The position numbers and the translations under genes were made by a program. A stretch of DNA of 64,000 nt, from positions 1 through 64,000 of the forward strand of contig JAJZTH010000009.1 of the NCBI GenBank assembly GCA_021849075.1, given 5' to 3'. This DNA is from Pseudomonadota bacterium (lineage in GTDB: Bacteria; Pseudomonadota; Alphaproteobacteria; Sphingomonadales; Sphingomonadaceae). Each line of letters opens with the position of its first letter. Position 1 is the stretch's first letter. The notes beneath the pieces are model-generated. The model made no database searches. It saw only the letters and a program-made list of their open reading frames with translations, and was not told the origin of the DNA. Of this stretch, positions 9,625-19,520 are shown one piece after another.

Positions 9625-11862
9625 TTATTTCGATTTTTCGCTTTCCAATGCTGGACCGCCCGCTTCCTTTTCCAGGAAATGCTCGATCGTCTGCCACAGA
9701 TGGACGCTGATGCCCGGCCCGCCGACGCGGTGGGTCTGGCCCGGATAGACCATCAGCTGGAACGGCACTGCCGCGCCCTGCGCCTTAGCCATGAAGGCGG
9801 TGCTGTTGTCGAACACCACATTATCGTCCGACATGCCGTGGATCAGCAGCAGCGGATCCTTGATCTTCGTTGCGTCATTCACTGCACCCGACGCCGGGTA
9901 GGCGCTCGGCTTGTCCTGCGGCTGGCCCAGATAGCGTTCGGTATAATGGGTGTCGTACAGCTCCCACTTCGTCACCGGCGCACCCGAAACGGCGGCCGAA
10001 AATACGCCCGGCGCCTTTTCCAGCAGCTTCAACGACATATAGCCGCCATAGGACCAGCCATAGGTGGCGATCCGCTTGGGATCGACAAAGGGCTGCGCCT
10101 TCAGCCATTCCACGCCCTTCAACTGGTCGTCGACCTCCACCGTTCCCATGGCGTGGTAAATATGGTCCTCAAACGCCTTGCCACGATCGGGCGTGCCGCG
10201 ATTGTCGATCGCAAAGACGATCCAGCCGCGATCGACCAGATACTGGTTCAGCGCGCCGCCCCATGTGTTCGTGACCTGCCGCCCGCCGCCCGGGCCGCCA
10301 TAATGGATCATGAATACAGGGTAGCGTTTCCCCGGCTCCATCTTCGGCGTCATGATCTTGGTATAAAGCGTCGTGCCGTCCGCCGCCTTCACCATGCCGA
10401 ATGTCGTCTTCACATGATCCGCGACATAGGGGGCATAGGGATGGTCGCCCGTCAGCGCATTTTGCGACAGCCACTGCAACTGCTTGCCGCCATTGTCGGC
10501 CAGATAGACCTGCTTTGGCTGATCCACATTCTGCCGCGTCACCACCACCCGGCTCGCCGCACCGTCCATCACGGCGTCGTTCCACCAGCCCTGCCGGGTC
10601 AGCGCAGTCGCCTTGCCCGGCTTGCCGATCGGCGCAACATAGAGCTGCTGCTCCAGCGGCGTTTCCCGGTTGCCGGTGAAATAGACCAGCCCCTTGGCCT
10701 CATCCACGCCCACCACGTCGCGCACCTCCCAGTCACCGCTGGTCAGCGCGGTCCACTGCGCACCCCTCACCCGATAGAGATGGCCATGACCGGTCCTTTC
10801 CGACCACCACAGGAAGCTGCCATCGTCCAGAGCATGGAAATTGTTCGACAGGTTGATCCAGCTTTTCGCCGTTTCGGTCAGGACGGTCTTCGCCTTGCCC
10901 GTCGCCGGATCGACCGCCAGCAGGTCGAGCCTCTTCTGATCGCGGCTCTCGCGCTGGACATAGAGCGTCCGCCCATCCTTCGACCAGTCGACCCGCGCCA
11001 GGTAGATATCCTTGTCCGCGCCCAGATCGACCTGCACCTGCCCAGATCCATCGGGCTTCATGACATAGAGGTCGACGATGGCGTTGGGCGTGCCGGCGGC
11101 GGGATAGCGCTGTTGATAGACTTTCGTGCCCTCCCCGCCGATCGCCGTGCGGGTGACGATGCCGACCGGGCTTTCATCGACGCGGGCGACCGCAATCCGC
11201 GCGTCGTCGGGCGACCACCAATAGCCGGTGCGCCGGTCCATTTCCTCCTGCGCGACAAATTCGGCCACGCCCCAGTTGATTGTGTCGCTGGCGCCCTGCG
11301 TTACCTGCCGTTCCTTGCCGCCCATCGGCTGCACGAACAGATTGCCGCCGCGCACGAAGGACACGAAGCCGCCCTTCGGGCTGACCACGCCGTTCAGTTC
11401 GCCATCGGGCGTATCGGTCAGCCGCGTAACCTTGCCATCCAGCCCGGCCAGATACAGGTCGCCGTCCACCGGCACCAATATGCTCTTGCCGTCGGGCGAC
11501 CAGTCATAGCTGGTGATGCCGGTGCTGCCCGCAACGGAGCGATCGCGCTCGCGCTGCATCTTTTCCGCTTCGCTCAGCTCCGCGCCGCTACCGGTCTTTT
11601 TCGAATCGACCAGCATCCGTTCTGCGCCGGTCTTGCTGTCGATCGCCCACAGGTCCAGCCGCTCCTTTTCGTCGGCGCGCGGCTTCAGCAGCGTCACCAG
11701 CGATCCGTCAGGCGACAATTTCAGCGCGCGCGGCTGCGGCCCGGCCAGATCGGGGCTGGCGAACACGCGCTCCAGCGTCAACTTTTCCTGCGCATGAACG
11801 GAAATGGCAGAGGTGAGCAACAGCGCGCCAAGGGCAGCGCCGGCTTTCAGATAGGGGGGCAT
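9625..11862 (-). CDS. S9-family dipeptidyl peptidase (DPP IV-like)
   Basis: This 745-residue secreted serine peptidase should remove N-terminal dipeptides, typically after proline or alanine. A signal peptide (LGALLLTSAISVHA) precedes an N-terminal beta-propeller with repeated SPDG segments. The C-terminal alpha/beta hydrolase domain has the nucleophile in GWSYGGYMSL, the acid in GMSDDNVVF and the histidine in GQTHRVGG. The start has AAAGGA upstream. It is a single-gene unit closed by its own terminator. The proline specificity is inferred from family only. Confidence 0.92.
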   Translation of the reverse strand: MPPYLKAGAALGALLLTSAISVHAQEKLTLERVFASPDLAGPQPRALKLSPDGSLVTLLKPRADEKERLDLWAIDSKTGAERMLVDSKKTGSGAELSEAEKMQRERDRSVAGSTGITSYDWSPDGKSILVPVDGDLYLAGLDGKVTRLTDTPDGELNGVVSPKGGFVSFVRGGNLFVQPMGGKERQVTQGASDTINWGVAEFVAQEEMDRRTGYWWSPDDARIAVARVDESPVGIVTRTAIGGEGTKVYQQRYPAAGTPNAIVDLYVMKPDGSGQVQVDLGADKDIYLARVDWSKDGRTLYVQRESRDQKRLDLLAVDPATGKAKTVLTETAKSWINLSNNFHALDDGSFLWWSERTGHGHLYRVRGAQWTALTSGDWEVRDVVGVDEAKGLVYFTGNRETPLEQQLYVAPIGKPGKATALTRQGWWNDAVMDGAASRVVVTRQNVDQPKQVYLADNGGKQLQWLSQNALTGDHPYAPYVADHVKTTFGMVKAADGTTLYTKIMTPKMEPGKRYPVFMIHYGGPGGGRQVTNTWGGALNQYLVDRGWIVFAIDNRGTPDRGKAFEDHIYHAMGTVEVDDQLKGVEWLKAQPFVDPKRIATYGWSYGGYMSLKLLEKAPGVFSAAVSGAPVTKWELYDTHYTERYLGQPQDKPSAYPASGAVNDATKIKDPLLLIHGMSDDNVVFDNSTAFMAKAQGAAVPFQLMVYPGQTHRVGGPGISVHLWQTIEHFLEKEAGGPALESEKSK

Positions 11863-11966
11863 CGTCGTCCTTTCAGGCCAGCGCGCGAACGCGCCGCTTC
11901 ATCGGCAGCAGGCTTAGCGCGTCGAACAAGAAAAGATCAATGGTGGGACATAATCTATCCCGCCTT

Positions 11967-12863
11967 TCACCCCTCCACCACCATCGCCTCATCCAGAAAG
12001 TCCAGAAACGCCCGGATGCGCGCCGCCGACCTGTCTTCCGCCGCATAAAGGGCGTGGATATCCTCGCCATCGCCCACATCATAATCGGCCAATATCTCCA
12101 CCAGCCGCCCGGCCTTTATGTCGCTCGCCACATGAAACCGGCCGTGGCGCGCAATGCCGCACCCCGCCACCGCCATCTGCCGCACCACCTCGCCCGAATT
12201 GCCGAAGAAGCGCCCCTCCACCGGACGCTGCACCCGCCGGCCATTGATGCGGAACGGCCAGCTGTCCACCGACCGGCGGAAACTGAAGCGCAGACAGTCA
12301 TGATCGTCCAGATCATCGGGCGTCTGCGGCACGCCCCGCCGCGCCAGATAATCGGGACTGGCCACCAGCATCATGCGGCTATGCCCCAGCTTCTTGGCGC
12401 GCAGCCTGGTGTCGCGCAGCGGGCCGATGCGGATGGCGATATCGGCCCGCTCCTCCACCAGATCCACGATCGCATCGGTCAGCGTCAGGTCGACTGTGAT
12501 CGCCGGATGCCGCTCGGCAAAGCGCGGCAGGATCGGGATCAGACATTCATTACCGAAGGAAGGCGAAGCGTTGATCCGCAACAGTCCGCGCGGCCCTTGC
12601 CCCGCTTCGTTCAGCCCCATTTCCAGTTCGATCATGTCGGTGACGATCACCGCCATGCGATCGCGATAGGTGATGCCCGCGCGTGTCAGCGCCAGCGACC
12701 GCGTCGTGCGCCGCACCAGCGCCACGCCCAGCCGTTCCTCCAACCGCGCGATCGACCGACTGACGGCCGATGGCGTCAGGCGCAATATCTTGGCCGCCGC
12801 GGCAAAGCTGCCTTCGCCCGCAACCGTCAGGAAAGTCTCTACGTCGCCGAACCGGTTATCCAT
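11967..12863 (-). CDS. LysR-family transcriptional regulator
   Basis: This 298-residue regulator has an N-terminal winged helix-turn-helix (FLTVAGEGSFAAAAKILRLTPSAVSRSI) and a C-terminal substrate-binding domain. It starts 107 bases from, and divergent to, an SDR gene, the usual layout for a LysR protein controlling its neighbour. A short palindrome lies ten bases upstream of its own start codon. The effector is unknown. Confidence 0.92.
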   Translation of the reverse strand: MDNRFGDVETFLTVAGEGSFAAAAKILRLTPSAVSRSIARLEERLGVALVRRTTRSLALTRAGITYRDRMAVIVTDMIELEMGLNEAGQGPRGLLRINASPSFGNECLIPILPRFAERHPAITVDLTLTDAIVDLVEERADIAIRIGPLRDTRLRAKKLGHSRMMLVASPDYLARRGVPQTPDDLDDHDCLRFSFRRSVDSWPFRINGRRVQRPVEGRFFGNSGEVVRQMAVAGCGIARHGRFHVASDIKAGRLVEILADYDVGDGEDIHALYAAEDRSAARIRAFLDFLDEAMVVEG

Positions 12864-12872
12864 GATTTCAAT

Positions 12873-12887
12873 TCACTTCTGAAGTGA
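12873..12887. promoter_or_regulatory. Candidate LysR binding site
   Basis: TCACTTC and GAAGTGA are perfect inverted arms around a single T. The site lies between the divergent LysR and SDR genes, close to the LysR start, where an autoregulatory site would be expected. Confidence 0.55.
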
Positions 12888-12969
12888 TGACGTTCCATCT
12901 AATCACCAATAGCAAAAAGTCTATCTATGTGTCGCATTCGCTGTCTCACTCTATGAAAGGACCGCCCCC

Positions 12970-13749
12970 ATGGACCTTAAACTCACCGGCAAAACCGCCA
13001 TCGTTACCGGATCGACCGCCGGCATCGGCCTCGCCATCGCAAAGCGCCTCGCGCAGGAAGGCGTAGCCGTCACCATCACTGGCCGAAGCCAGTCCAAGCT
13101 GGACGCCGCCGCCGCCGAAATCGGCCTGCCCGTCAACGCCGTCCTGGCCGATCCCGCCACGGCAGAAGGGGCCGCCGCCCTGATCGCCGCCGTTCCTGCG
13201 ACCGACATCCTGGTCAACAATCTCGGCATCTATGAGGCGAAGGACTTCGCCGACATCAGCGACGAAGACTGGCACCATCTCTTCGAAGTCAATGTCGTCA
13301 GCGGCGCCCGCCTCTCGCGACATTATTTTCCGAAGATGCTGGATCAGAATTGGGGCCGGGTAATCTTCATCGCCAGCGAAAGCGGCCTGCTGCCGCCCGC
13401 CGAGATGATCCATTATGGCATGACCAAATCGGCCCAGCTCTCCATCTCGCGCGGCCTTGCCGAACATACGCGCGGCACCGGCGTCACCGTTAACAGCGTG
13501 CTGCCCGGCCCGACCCGTTCGGAAGGGATCGTCGATTTCATCCGTTCGGTCGTGGACAACAAGGACGCGCCCGAAGCCGAACGCGAAGCCGAGTTTTTCA
13601 CGAAATTGCGCCCGCTCTCGCTCATCAAGCGCCTGATCGAGGCGGACGAAGTCGGCGCAATGGTCGCCTATCTCGCCAGCCCGCTGGCCGCCGCCACCAA
13701 TGGCGCGGCGCTCCGCGTCGAAGGCGGCATGGTCCCCACTATCGCCTGA
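12970..13749 (+). CDS. Short-chain dehydrogenase/reductase
   Basis: This 259-residue NAD(P)-dependent oxidoreductase has the cofactor motif TGSTAGIG near residue 14, the structural motif NNLG, the catalytic serine in IASESG and the YGMTK active site. The length is normal for a classical SDR. The start has AAAGGA seven bases upstream. The divergent LysR gene is its likely regulator. The substrate is not apparent. Confidence 0.9.
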   Translation: MDLKLTGKTAIVTGSTAGIGLAIAKRLAQEGVAVTITGRSQSKLDAAAAEIGLPVNAVLADPATAEGAAALIAAVPATDILVNNLGIYEAKDFADISDEDWHHLFEVNVVSGARLSRHYFPKMLDQNWGRVIFIASESGLLPPAEMIHYGMTKSAQLSISRGLAEHTRGTGVTVNSVLPGPTRSEGIVDFIRSVVDNKDAPEAEREAEFFTKLRPLSLIKRLIEADEVGAMVAYLASPLAAATNGAALRVEGGMVPTIA

Positions 13750-13758
13750 AGCTCTTGC

Positions 13759-13784
13759 GGGAATGGGGGCTTGCTCCCATTCCC
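13759..13784. terminator. Hairpin between convergent genes
   Basis: GGGAATGGG at 13759-13767 pairs with CCCATTCCC at 13776-13784. It sits between the SDR and L,D-transpeptidase genes, which face each other, and may terminate both. Confidence 0.55.
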
Positions 13785-13797
13785 AAACGGATCGCCC

Positions 13798-15348
13798 CTA
13801 CTCCCCGTCCCGATCATAGACGTCGGGCAGGAATTGCACGCCTTGCGCGGTCGGCACGGCGGTCAGATAGGTCAGGTACACCGGCACCGCCTGCGGCAGG
13901 GGCACATGCTGCTCCGGCCTGTCGCCATCGGCCGCCAGCGCCTTGCCAAAGAACCAGCGCCCCAACCGCTGCGCATCCTCCAGCCGGACGCAACCATTGC
14001 TGTAGTGCCGATCCTCCTTGGCAAACAGATCGCGCTGCGGGGTATCATGCAGATAGATGCCCAGGTCGTTGGGGAACATGAACTTCACTTTCCCCATGGC
14101 GTTGCTGCCGCCGGGCAATTGCCGCACCCGCACCTCCTGCCGCCCTGCCGCCACCGCATCCCAGTCGATTGCGCTTTGCGCCAGCGGCGCGGGATTGGCG
14201 CTCCAGTCGGCCAGCGCCTCATAACGCAGCCCTTTCAGCGTCCCGCCGCCCAATATCCTGGGCGCGACCTTGCGCTCAACCAGATCGGGCGGAATGTTCC
14301 AATAGGGGTTCAACGTCGCATAGCGGATCATCCCCGCCATCAGCGGCGTCTGCGTCTCCTTCGCCCCGGCGACGACCTTCATCGTCCCGTCCAGCGATCC
14401 CTTGCTGTAATAAAAGAGCCGGGCCGAAGCGGCGTCCACCACCACATGCCGCGTCCATGGGCCGGGCAACAATCGCGCCCGCTCCAGATTGAGGGCCAGC
14501 AACCGGTCGTAACGCGCCGGCCCTTCATTCAGCGCCGCCACCGTCATCGCGCCGGCAACGCCATCAGGCTTCAGGCCATGGTCGGCCTGGAACGCCTTCA
14601 CCCGCGCGGCCAGCGCCTTGTCATAGCTCACCCCGTCGGGCAGCCCCAGCCGATGGCGCAGCATGACGATCGCCTCCCCCTTGCCGCCCGGCCGCATCTT
14701 CACGCCTTCGGGCACGGCAATCTCTGGCAACCCGCCCCATGTCTTCAAATAATTCGCCCGCGCATTGCGCAGACGCATATAGAGCTGGCTCATCCACCCC
14801 GCATTCTGGATATAGTCCGCCAGCGACGGCGCCAGCGCGGCGCTGCGCAAGATATCGGACGGATCGGCCTCGCGCGGCTCCACTTCCTTGTCCAGATAAC
14901 GGATATTCACGCCCTTCGCCGGTCGTCGCATATCCGCCGCCAGACTGGCCAATGCGCGCGACAGCGCCAGATCGGCGCGCGCCAGCGCTTTGGGATCGCC
15001 GCCGGCGTCGGCCTGCTCAATCAGCCTGCCGATATCGCGTGCGCCATAATCGCGGGGGTTCAGCCCATCGGCCTGACTATCCTCGATCAGGGCGATCAGC
15101 GCGTCGGCCTGCGACCCGATCCGGTCCTTGTCGACCCACAATGGCCAATAGCCGCGCTGACCATAGAAATCCTTATATTTGCCGCCGACCTGCGCCCGGA
15201 TTTCCGCCGCCACGCTGGAGCGCGCGGCTTGCGCAGCGTCAGGCTGCGCCGCCGCCGTCGTGGGCAGCGCCGTCGCAATCAACAGGCAGGGAAGGATGAG
15301 AACGCGCAGCGAAGGGGCGCGGCGGTTGCGCCGCGCCCGACAGGTCAA
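13798..15348 (-). CDS. L,D-transpeptidase (YkuD/YcbB-like)
   Basis: This 516-residue periplasmic enzyme should form 3-3 cross-links in peptidoglycan. The N-terminus has a basic stretch and hydrophobic core typical of a signal peptide. A peptidoglycan-binding helical domain lies near the middle (LGLPDGVSYDKALAARVKAF). The YkuD domain follows, with HDTP and the catalytic cysteine in HYSNGCVRLED. The only usable start in frame is a TTG at 15348, with AGGAGAA 14 bases upstream inside the preceding gene. That gene, a small lipoprotein, ends just five bases earlier, so the two are probably cotranscribed. Confidence 0.9.
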   Translation of the reverse strand: MTCRARRNRRAPSLRVLILPCLLIATALPTTAAAQPDAAQAARSSVAAEIRAQVGGKYKDFYGQRGYWPLWVDKDRIGSQADALIALIEDSQADGLNPRDYGARDIGRLIEQADAGGDPKALARADLALSRALASLAADMRRPAKGVNIRYLDKEVEPREADPSDILRSAALAPSLADYIQNAGWMSQLYMRLRNARANYLKTWGGLPEIAVPEGVKMRPGGKGEAIVMLRHRLGLPDGVSYDKALAARVKAFQADHGLKPDGVAGAMTVAALNEGPARYDRLLALNLERARLLPGPWTRHVVVDAASARLFYYSKGSLDGTMKVVAGAKETQTPLMAGMIRYATLNPYWNIPPDLVERKVAPRILGGGTLKGLRYEALADWSANPAPLAQSAIDWDAVAAGRQEVRVRQLPGGSNAMGKVKFMFPNDLGIYLHDTPQRDLFAKEDRHYSNGCVRLEDAQRLGRWFFGKALAADGDRPEQHVPLPQAVPVYLTYLTAVPTAQGVQFLPDVYDRDGE

Positions 15349-15353
15349 CTGGT

Positions 15354-15608
15354 TCAGCCGCGTTCTCCTGCGCGCGGCGGAGGCGGCGGGGGCGGCGGCG
15401 GACAGGGCGGTCCCTGCACGGCATGATAAATGCCATCGGCGGTGTAATAGCCATCGACATAGCCATCGCCATCCCGATCCGCCGCAACGGTGCCGGCGAT
15501 CGCGCCGGGGCCAACCGGTGGCGCAGTCGTCACCGGCGCCTCATTCTTCGAGCAGGCGCTCAGCGCCAACAACCCACCGGCGGCCAAAGCCAGATATCTG
15601 CGTTGCAT
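15354..15608 (-). CDS. Small lipoprotein with polyproline tail
   Basis: This 84-residue protein begins MQRRYLALAAGGLLALSACSKN, a signal peptide with the lipobox LSAC. The mature part holds a DRDGDGYVDGYY stretch that resembles a calcium-binding loop, and the tail carries nine consecutive prolines. AGGGAGAA lies five bases before the ATG. The longer ORF in the track (from 15872) runs into noncoding DNA and was trimmed. It is the first gene of a unit with the L,D-transpeptidase, so a cell-envelope role is likely, but no function is known to me. Confidence 0.8.
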   Translation of the reverse strand: MQRRYLALAAGGLLALSACSKNEAPVTTAPPVGPGAIAGTVAADRDGDGYVDGYYTADGIYHAVQGPPCPPPPPPPPPRAGERG

Positions 15609-15762
15609 AAATTCTCCCTGTGCGTCCGCCAGCGCAAGCCGCCGCACGCCATTAGACCTCTCACCGCGACCCGTGCGGCTCGACGCTAACGATCCAGGAA
15701 GCGTAACGAATCCATTACCCAATCGAAATGACGACAAAGCGTGGCCGATCAGCGCCAGACCG

Positions 15763-16701
15763 TTATGCAGCAACCCATTGCGACGAGGAGATGCCCTGCG
15801 CATAGAGCAGCACCGACAGGTCGCCATGGACGATCTCGGCGGCGGCGGCCTCGCGGGTCTTGGGCTTGGCATGATAGGCGACGCCCAGCCCCGCCCCCTG
15901 GATCATCGGAATATCGTTGGCGCCGTCGCCCACCGCCATGGTCAGCGCCCGGTCGATCCCGCCCGCGATCGCCGCCTCCAGTTCGGTCCGCTTGCGCGCC
16001 GCATCCACGATCGGCCTGGTGACGGTGCCCAGCAGCGCGCCGTCGGCAATCTCCAGCACATTGGCGACGTTGGCATCAAAACCAATCTCTTCCGCCACCG
16101 GCCCGGTGAAGCGGGTGAAGCCGCCCGACACCAGCAATGTCGTCGCGCCCCGCGCCTTCATCGTACGGACCAGCGCCTTCGCCCCGCCCATGATGACGAC
16201 CCGCTCTTCCCGGCACTGATCTATGGCGCTGTCGGGCAGCCCCTTCAGCAGCGCGACGCGGCCATGCAGCGCCCCTTCGAAATCCAGTTCGCCGCGCATC
16301 GCCCGTTCGGTGATCTCGGCGATTTGCGGCTTGATCCCGGCATAGTCCGCCAGTTCATCGATGCACTCGACGGTGATCATGGTGGAGTCCATGTCCGCGA
16401 TCAGCAACTTCTTCTCGCGCCCGGCGACCGGCTGCACGATCACGTCCAAGAGCAGTTCACGGCCATTTCCGCCCCGCGCAATCGAAACGGCGATCTCCTT
16501 GATCGCCCGCGAGATTTCGAGGCAATCCGTTGCTTCGACACCATCCGTCGGCTCAAAGAAGATGTCCGCAGCGATGCCGTCGTCGATCATGGAGATGGAA
16601 CAACCAGCGCCCGCGGTACAATCACGATCGAATTGATACGCGATTTCGCTGAGCAGGCCGTGGTCCAACCCTTCCTTTGCCACTAAGGTCGCGACGAACA
16701 T
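15763..16701 (-). CDS. serB: Phosphoserine phosphatase
   Basis: This 312-residue enzyme performs the last step of serine synthesis, removing phosphate from phosphoserine. An N-terminal ACT-like region leads into a HAD phosphatase domain with the nucleophile motif DMDSTMI, the serine motif VSGGFT and the metal-binding GDGANDIPM. The start at 16701 ([11 protein letters not shown]) has GGAG eight bases upstream; the longer ORF in the track overlaps miaA and is not needed. Its ATG and that of miaA overlap on opposite strands. Confidence 0.94.
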   Translation of the reverse strand: MFVATLVAKEGLDHGLLSEIAYQFDRDCTAGAGCSISMIDDGIAADIFFEPTDGVEATDCLEISRAIKEIAVSIARGGNGRELLLDVIVQPVAGREKKLLIADMDSTMITVECIDELADYAGIKPQIAEITERAMRGELDFEGALHGRVALLKGLPDSAIDQCREERVVIMGGAKALVRTMKARGATTLLVSGGFTRFTGPVAEEIGFDANVANVLEIADGALLGTVTRPIVDAARKRTELEAAIAGGIDRALTMAVGDGANDIPMIQGAGLGVAYHAKPKTREAAAAEIVHGDLSVLLYAQGISSSQWVAA

Positions 16702-17644
16702 GTCAAACTCCGAACCAGAAACAGGCGAATCCCGCCCACGGGTCGCGCTTATTGCCGGGCCGACCGCCAGCGGCAAGAGCGCGCTCGCCATTGCCCTCGC
16801 CAAAGCTGTCGGCGGTATCGTCATCAATGCGGACGCCAGCCAGGTCTATGCAGACCTTGCCATCCTCTCCGCCCGCCCTTCCCCGGAGGAAATGGGCGAC
16901 GTCCCCCACCGCCTCTTCGGCCATATCGACGGGGCACAAGCCTGCACCGCGCCGCGCTGGGCGGCGGAGGCAAAGACGGAGATCGCCGCCGCCCATACTG
17001 CGGGAAGGCTGCCCGTGCTGGTCGGGGGCACCGGCCTCTATATCCGCACTCTGCTGGACGGCATCGCCCCGGTGCCCGAAATCGACGCCGATATCCGCGC
17101 CGCCGTGCGCGCCATGCCGGTGGCGGACGCCCATGCGGCACTGACCAAAGAAGACCCGGAAGCCGCCGCCCGCCTTGCCCCCGCCGACACCACGCGCGTC
17201 GCCCGCGCGCTGGAAGTGGTGCGCTCTACCGGCAAGCCGCTCAAAGCATGGCAGGCGCATAAGGAAGGCGGCATCGCGGACCAGATCAGCCTCGCGCCCA
17301 TGATCCTGCGCCCGCCGCGCGACTGGCTGATCGAACGGTGCGACCGGCGTTTCATCCAGATGATGGCGGGCGGCGCGATCGAGGAAGTGGCGGCGCTCCT
17401 GCCCCGCAACCTCAATCCCGACCTGCCAGTGATGCGGGCGATCGGCGTGCCGGAAATCGCGGCCTTCCTGCGGGGAGACAGCGATTTGGACAGTTGCATC
17501 GCAAAGGGCAGCCTCGCCACCCGCCAATATGCCAAGCGGCAATATACCTGGTTCACCAACCAGCCGCCGCCCGGCTGGCCGCGCGAAGAACGCGCAATAG
17601 ATGATAAAATTATCGACGAATTAGCAATTAAATTACAACGATAG
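16700..17644 (+). CDS. miaA: tRNA dimethylallyltransferase
   Basis: This 314-residue enzyme adds a dimethylallyl group to adenosine 37 of tRNAs that read codons beginning with U. The P-loop is [11 protein letters not shown] near residue 20. Other family blocks are [17 protein letters not shown] and the C-terminal [12 protein letters not shown]. The start codon lies inside CATG together with the serB start on the other strand. AAGG lies 11 bases upstream, inside serB. Its promoter must therefore lie within the serB coding region. Confidence 0.94.
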   Translation: MSNSEPETGESRPRVALIAGPTASGKSALAIALAKAVGGIVINADASQVYADLAILSARPSPEEMGDVPHRLFGHIDGAQACTAPRWAAEAKTEIAAAHTAGRLPVLVGGTGLYIRTLLDGIAPVPEIDADIRAAVRAMPVADAHAALTKEDPEAAARLAPADTTRVARALEVVRSTGKPLKAWQAHKEGGIADQISLAPMILRPPRDWLIERCDRRFIQMMAGGAIEEVAALLPRNLNPDLPVMRAIGVPEIAAFLRGDSDLDSCIAKGSLATRQYAKRQYTWFTNQPPPGWPREERAIDDKIIDELAIKLQR

Positions 17645-17647
17645 GGG

Positions 17648-17676
17648 TTGACCCGTCATTTTCTGTCCACTAGAGG
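17648..17676 (+). promoter_or_regulatory. Possible promoter of the ilv cluster
   Basis: TTGACC at 17648-17653 and TAGAGG at 17671-17676 are separated by 17 bases. The -35 is good and the -10 poor. The site lies just after miaA and 82 bases before ilvB. CCTCC at 17717-17721 could pair with the ilvB ribosome binding site GGAGG at 17744-17748, but I saw no leucine/valine/isoleucine leader peptide. Confidence 0.35.
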
Positions 17677-17757
17677 CAGTCGCCTTGCCAAGGATAGTGG
17701 TTGGGCGCAAAGCACGCCTCCATATCTGCGGATTTGCATCAACGGAGGAGTATCATC

Positions 17758-19509
17758 GTGGCCGAAAAGAGCGGCGCGGACATATTGGTTCAATGCCTGG
17801 TCGATCTGGGCGTCGAAGTCGTGTTCGGCTATCCGGGTGGCGCGGTGCTACCCATTTATGACGCGCTCTATAATCACCCCACGATCCGCCACGTGCTCGT
17901 CCGCCATGAACAGGGCGCGACCCACATGGCGGAAGGTTATGCCCGCTCCACCGGCAAGCCCGGCGTCGTTCTGGTGACGTCCGGTCCCGGCGCGACCAAT
18001 GCCGTCACCGGCATCACCGATGCGCTGCTGGATTCGATCCCGATGATCGTCATCACCGGGCAGGTTCCAACGCAACTGATCGGCACCGACGCTTTCCAGG
18101 AAGCGGACACGGTCGGCATCACACGCCACTGCACCAAGCATAATTATCTGGTGAAGACCCCCGGCAAGCTGGCCGAGGTCATTCATGAGGCGTTCCATAT
18201 CGCCACCACCGGCCGCCCCGGGCCGGTCGTCGTCGACATTCCCAAAAATGTCCAGATCGCGACCGCGCCATATGCGAAGCCGGAACTGAAGGTTCACGCC
18301 AGCTATCATCCGCAGACCAAGGCGGATGCCGCGGCGATCGACGCGGCGGTCGAAATGCTGGCGGCGGCTGAACGGCCGATCCTCTACACCGGCGGCGGCG
18401 TCATCAACTCCGGCCCGCAGGCGTCTGCATTGCTGCGCGAACTGGCCGCGCTGACCGGCGCGCCCGTCACATCGACGCTGATGGGCCTGGGCGCCTTCCC
18501 GGCCTCGTCCGACCAGTGGGTCGGCATGCTGGGCATGCATGGCACCTATGAAGCCAATTGGGCGATGAACCAGGCCGACCTGATCCTGTGCGTCGGCGCG
18601 CGTTTTGACGATCGCGTGACCGGTCGCCTCGATGCCTTTGCGCCCAACAGCCGCAAGATCCACATCGATATCGATCGCAGCTCGATCAACAAGATCGTCG
18701 ATGTCGACGTTGCCGTGGTCGCCGATGTCGCCAGCGCGCTGGACGACATCATCGCCCTGTGGAAACAGCGCAATCACCAGAAGTCGGACCTGACCGAATG
18801 GTGGGCGCGGATCGCCGGCTGGCGCGCGAAAAAGTCGCTCGACTATGCCGAAAACGGCACGGAGATCATGCCCCAGCGCGCGATCGCCGATCTGTACAAG
18901 GCGTGCAACGCGACCGGCAAGGATGTGATCATCACCACCGAAGTCGGCCAGCATCAGATGTGGGCGGCGCAGCATTTCGGCTTCGAAGCGCCCAATAAGT
19001 GGCTGACGTCGGGCGGCCTTGGCACGATGGGCTATGGCTTCCCGGCCGCCATCGGCGCGCAGATGGGCAATCCCGACAGCACCACCATCTGCATCGCGGG
19101 CGACGCCTCCATTCAGATGAACATTCAGGAAATGGGCACCGCCAGCCAGTATCGGCTGCCGGTCAAGATCTTCATCCTGAACAATGAATATATGGGCATG
19201 GTCCGCCAGTGGCAGGAACTGACCTATGAAAGCCGCTATTCCAACAGCTATTCGGACAGCCTGCCCGATTTCGTGAAGCTGGGCGAAGCCTATGGCTGGA
19301 CCGGCATCCGCATCGAAGGACCGCAGGAACTGGAAGCGGGCATTCGCCAGATGCTGGAAACCGACGGCCCGGTGATCGTGGATTGCCGCGTCGCCAAGCT
19401 TTCCAACTGCTTCCCGATGATCCCGTCGGGCGCGGCGCATACGGACATGCTGCTTGATCCCAGCCAGGTGAAGGGCAGCATGACCGACGAGGCCAAGGCG
19501 TTGGTGTAA
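17758..19509 (+). CDS. ilvB: Acetolactate synthase, large subunit
   Basis: This 583-residue thiamine-diphosphate enzyme makes acetolactate or acetohydroxybutyrate, the first common step to valine, leucine and isoleucine. It has the catalytic glutamate region VRHEQGATHMAEGYAR, the central domain with GARFDDRVTG, and the cofactor-binding GDASIQMNIQE. I place the start at the GTG at 17758, where GGAGGAG lies eight bases upstream, rather than at the TTG at 17701. It is followed by an unknown gene and then by the regulatory subunit. Confidence 0.95.
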   Translation: MAEKSGADILVQCLVDLGVEVVFGYPGGAVLPIYDALYNHPTIRHVLVRHEQGATHMAEGYARSTGKPGVVLVTSGPGATNAVTGITDALLDSIPMIVITGQVPTQLIGTDAFQEADTVGITRHCTKHNYLVKTPGKLAEVIHEAFHIATTGRPGPVVVDIPKNVQIATAPYAKPELKVHASYHPQTKADAAAIDAAVEMLAAAERPILYTGGGVINSGPQASALLRELAALTGAPVTSTLMGLGAFPASSDQWVGMLGMHGTYEANWAMNQADLILCVGARFDDRVTGRLDAFAPNSRKIHIDIDRSSINKIVDVDVAVVADVASALDDIIALWKQRNHQKSDLTEWWARIAGWRAKKSLDYAENGTEIMPQRAIADLYKACNATGKDVIITTEVGQHQMWAAQHFGFEAPNKWLTSGGLGTMGYGFPAAIGAQMGNPDSTTICIAGDASIQMNIQEMGTASQYRLPVKIFILNNEYMGMVRQWQELTYESRYSNSYSDSLPDFVKLGEAYGWTGIRIEGPQELEAGIRQMLETDGPVIVDCRVAKLSNCFPMIPSGAAHTDMLLDPSQVKGSMTDEAKALV

Positions 19510-19520
19510 AGGGTGATCCG

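Noticed and set aside
17648-17757. Leader-peptide attenuator before ilvB
   Set aside because: No short ORF rich in Leu, Val or Ile was found; only a weak five-base pairing over the ribosome binding site.
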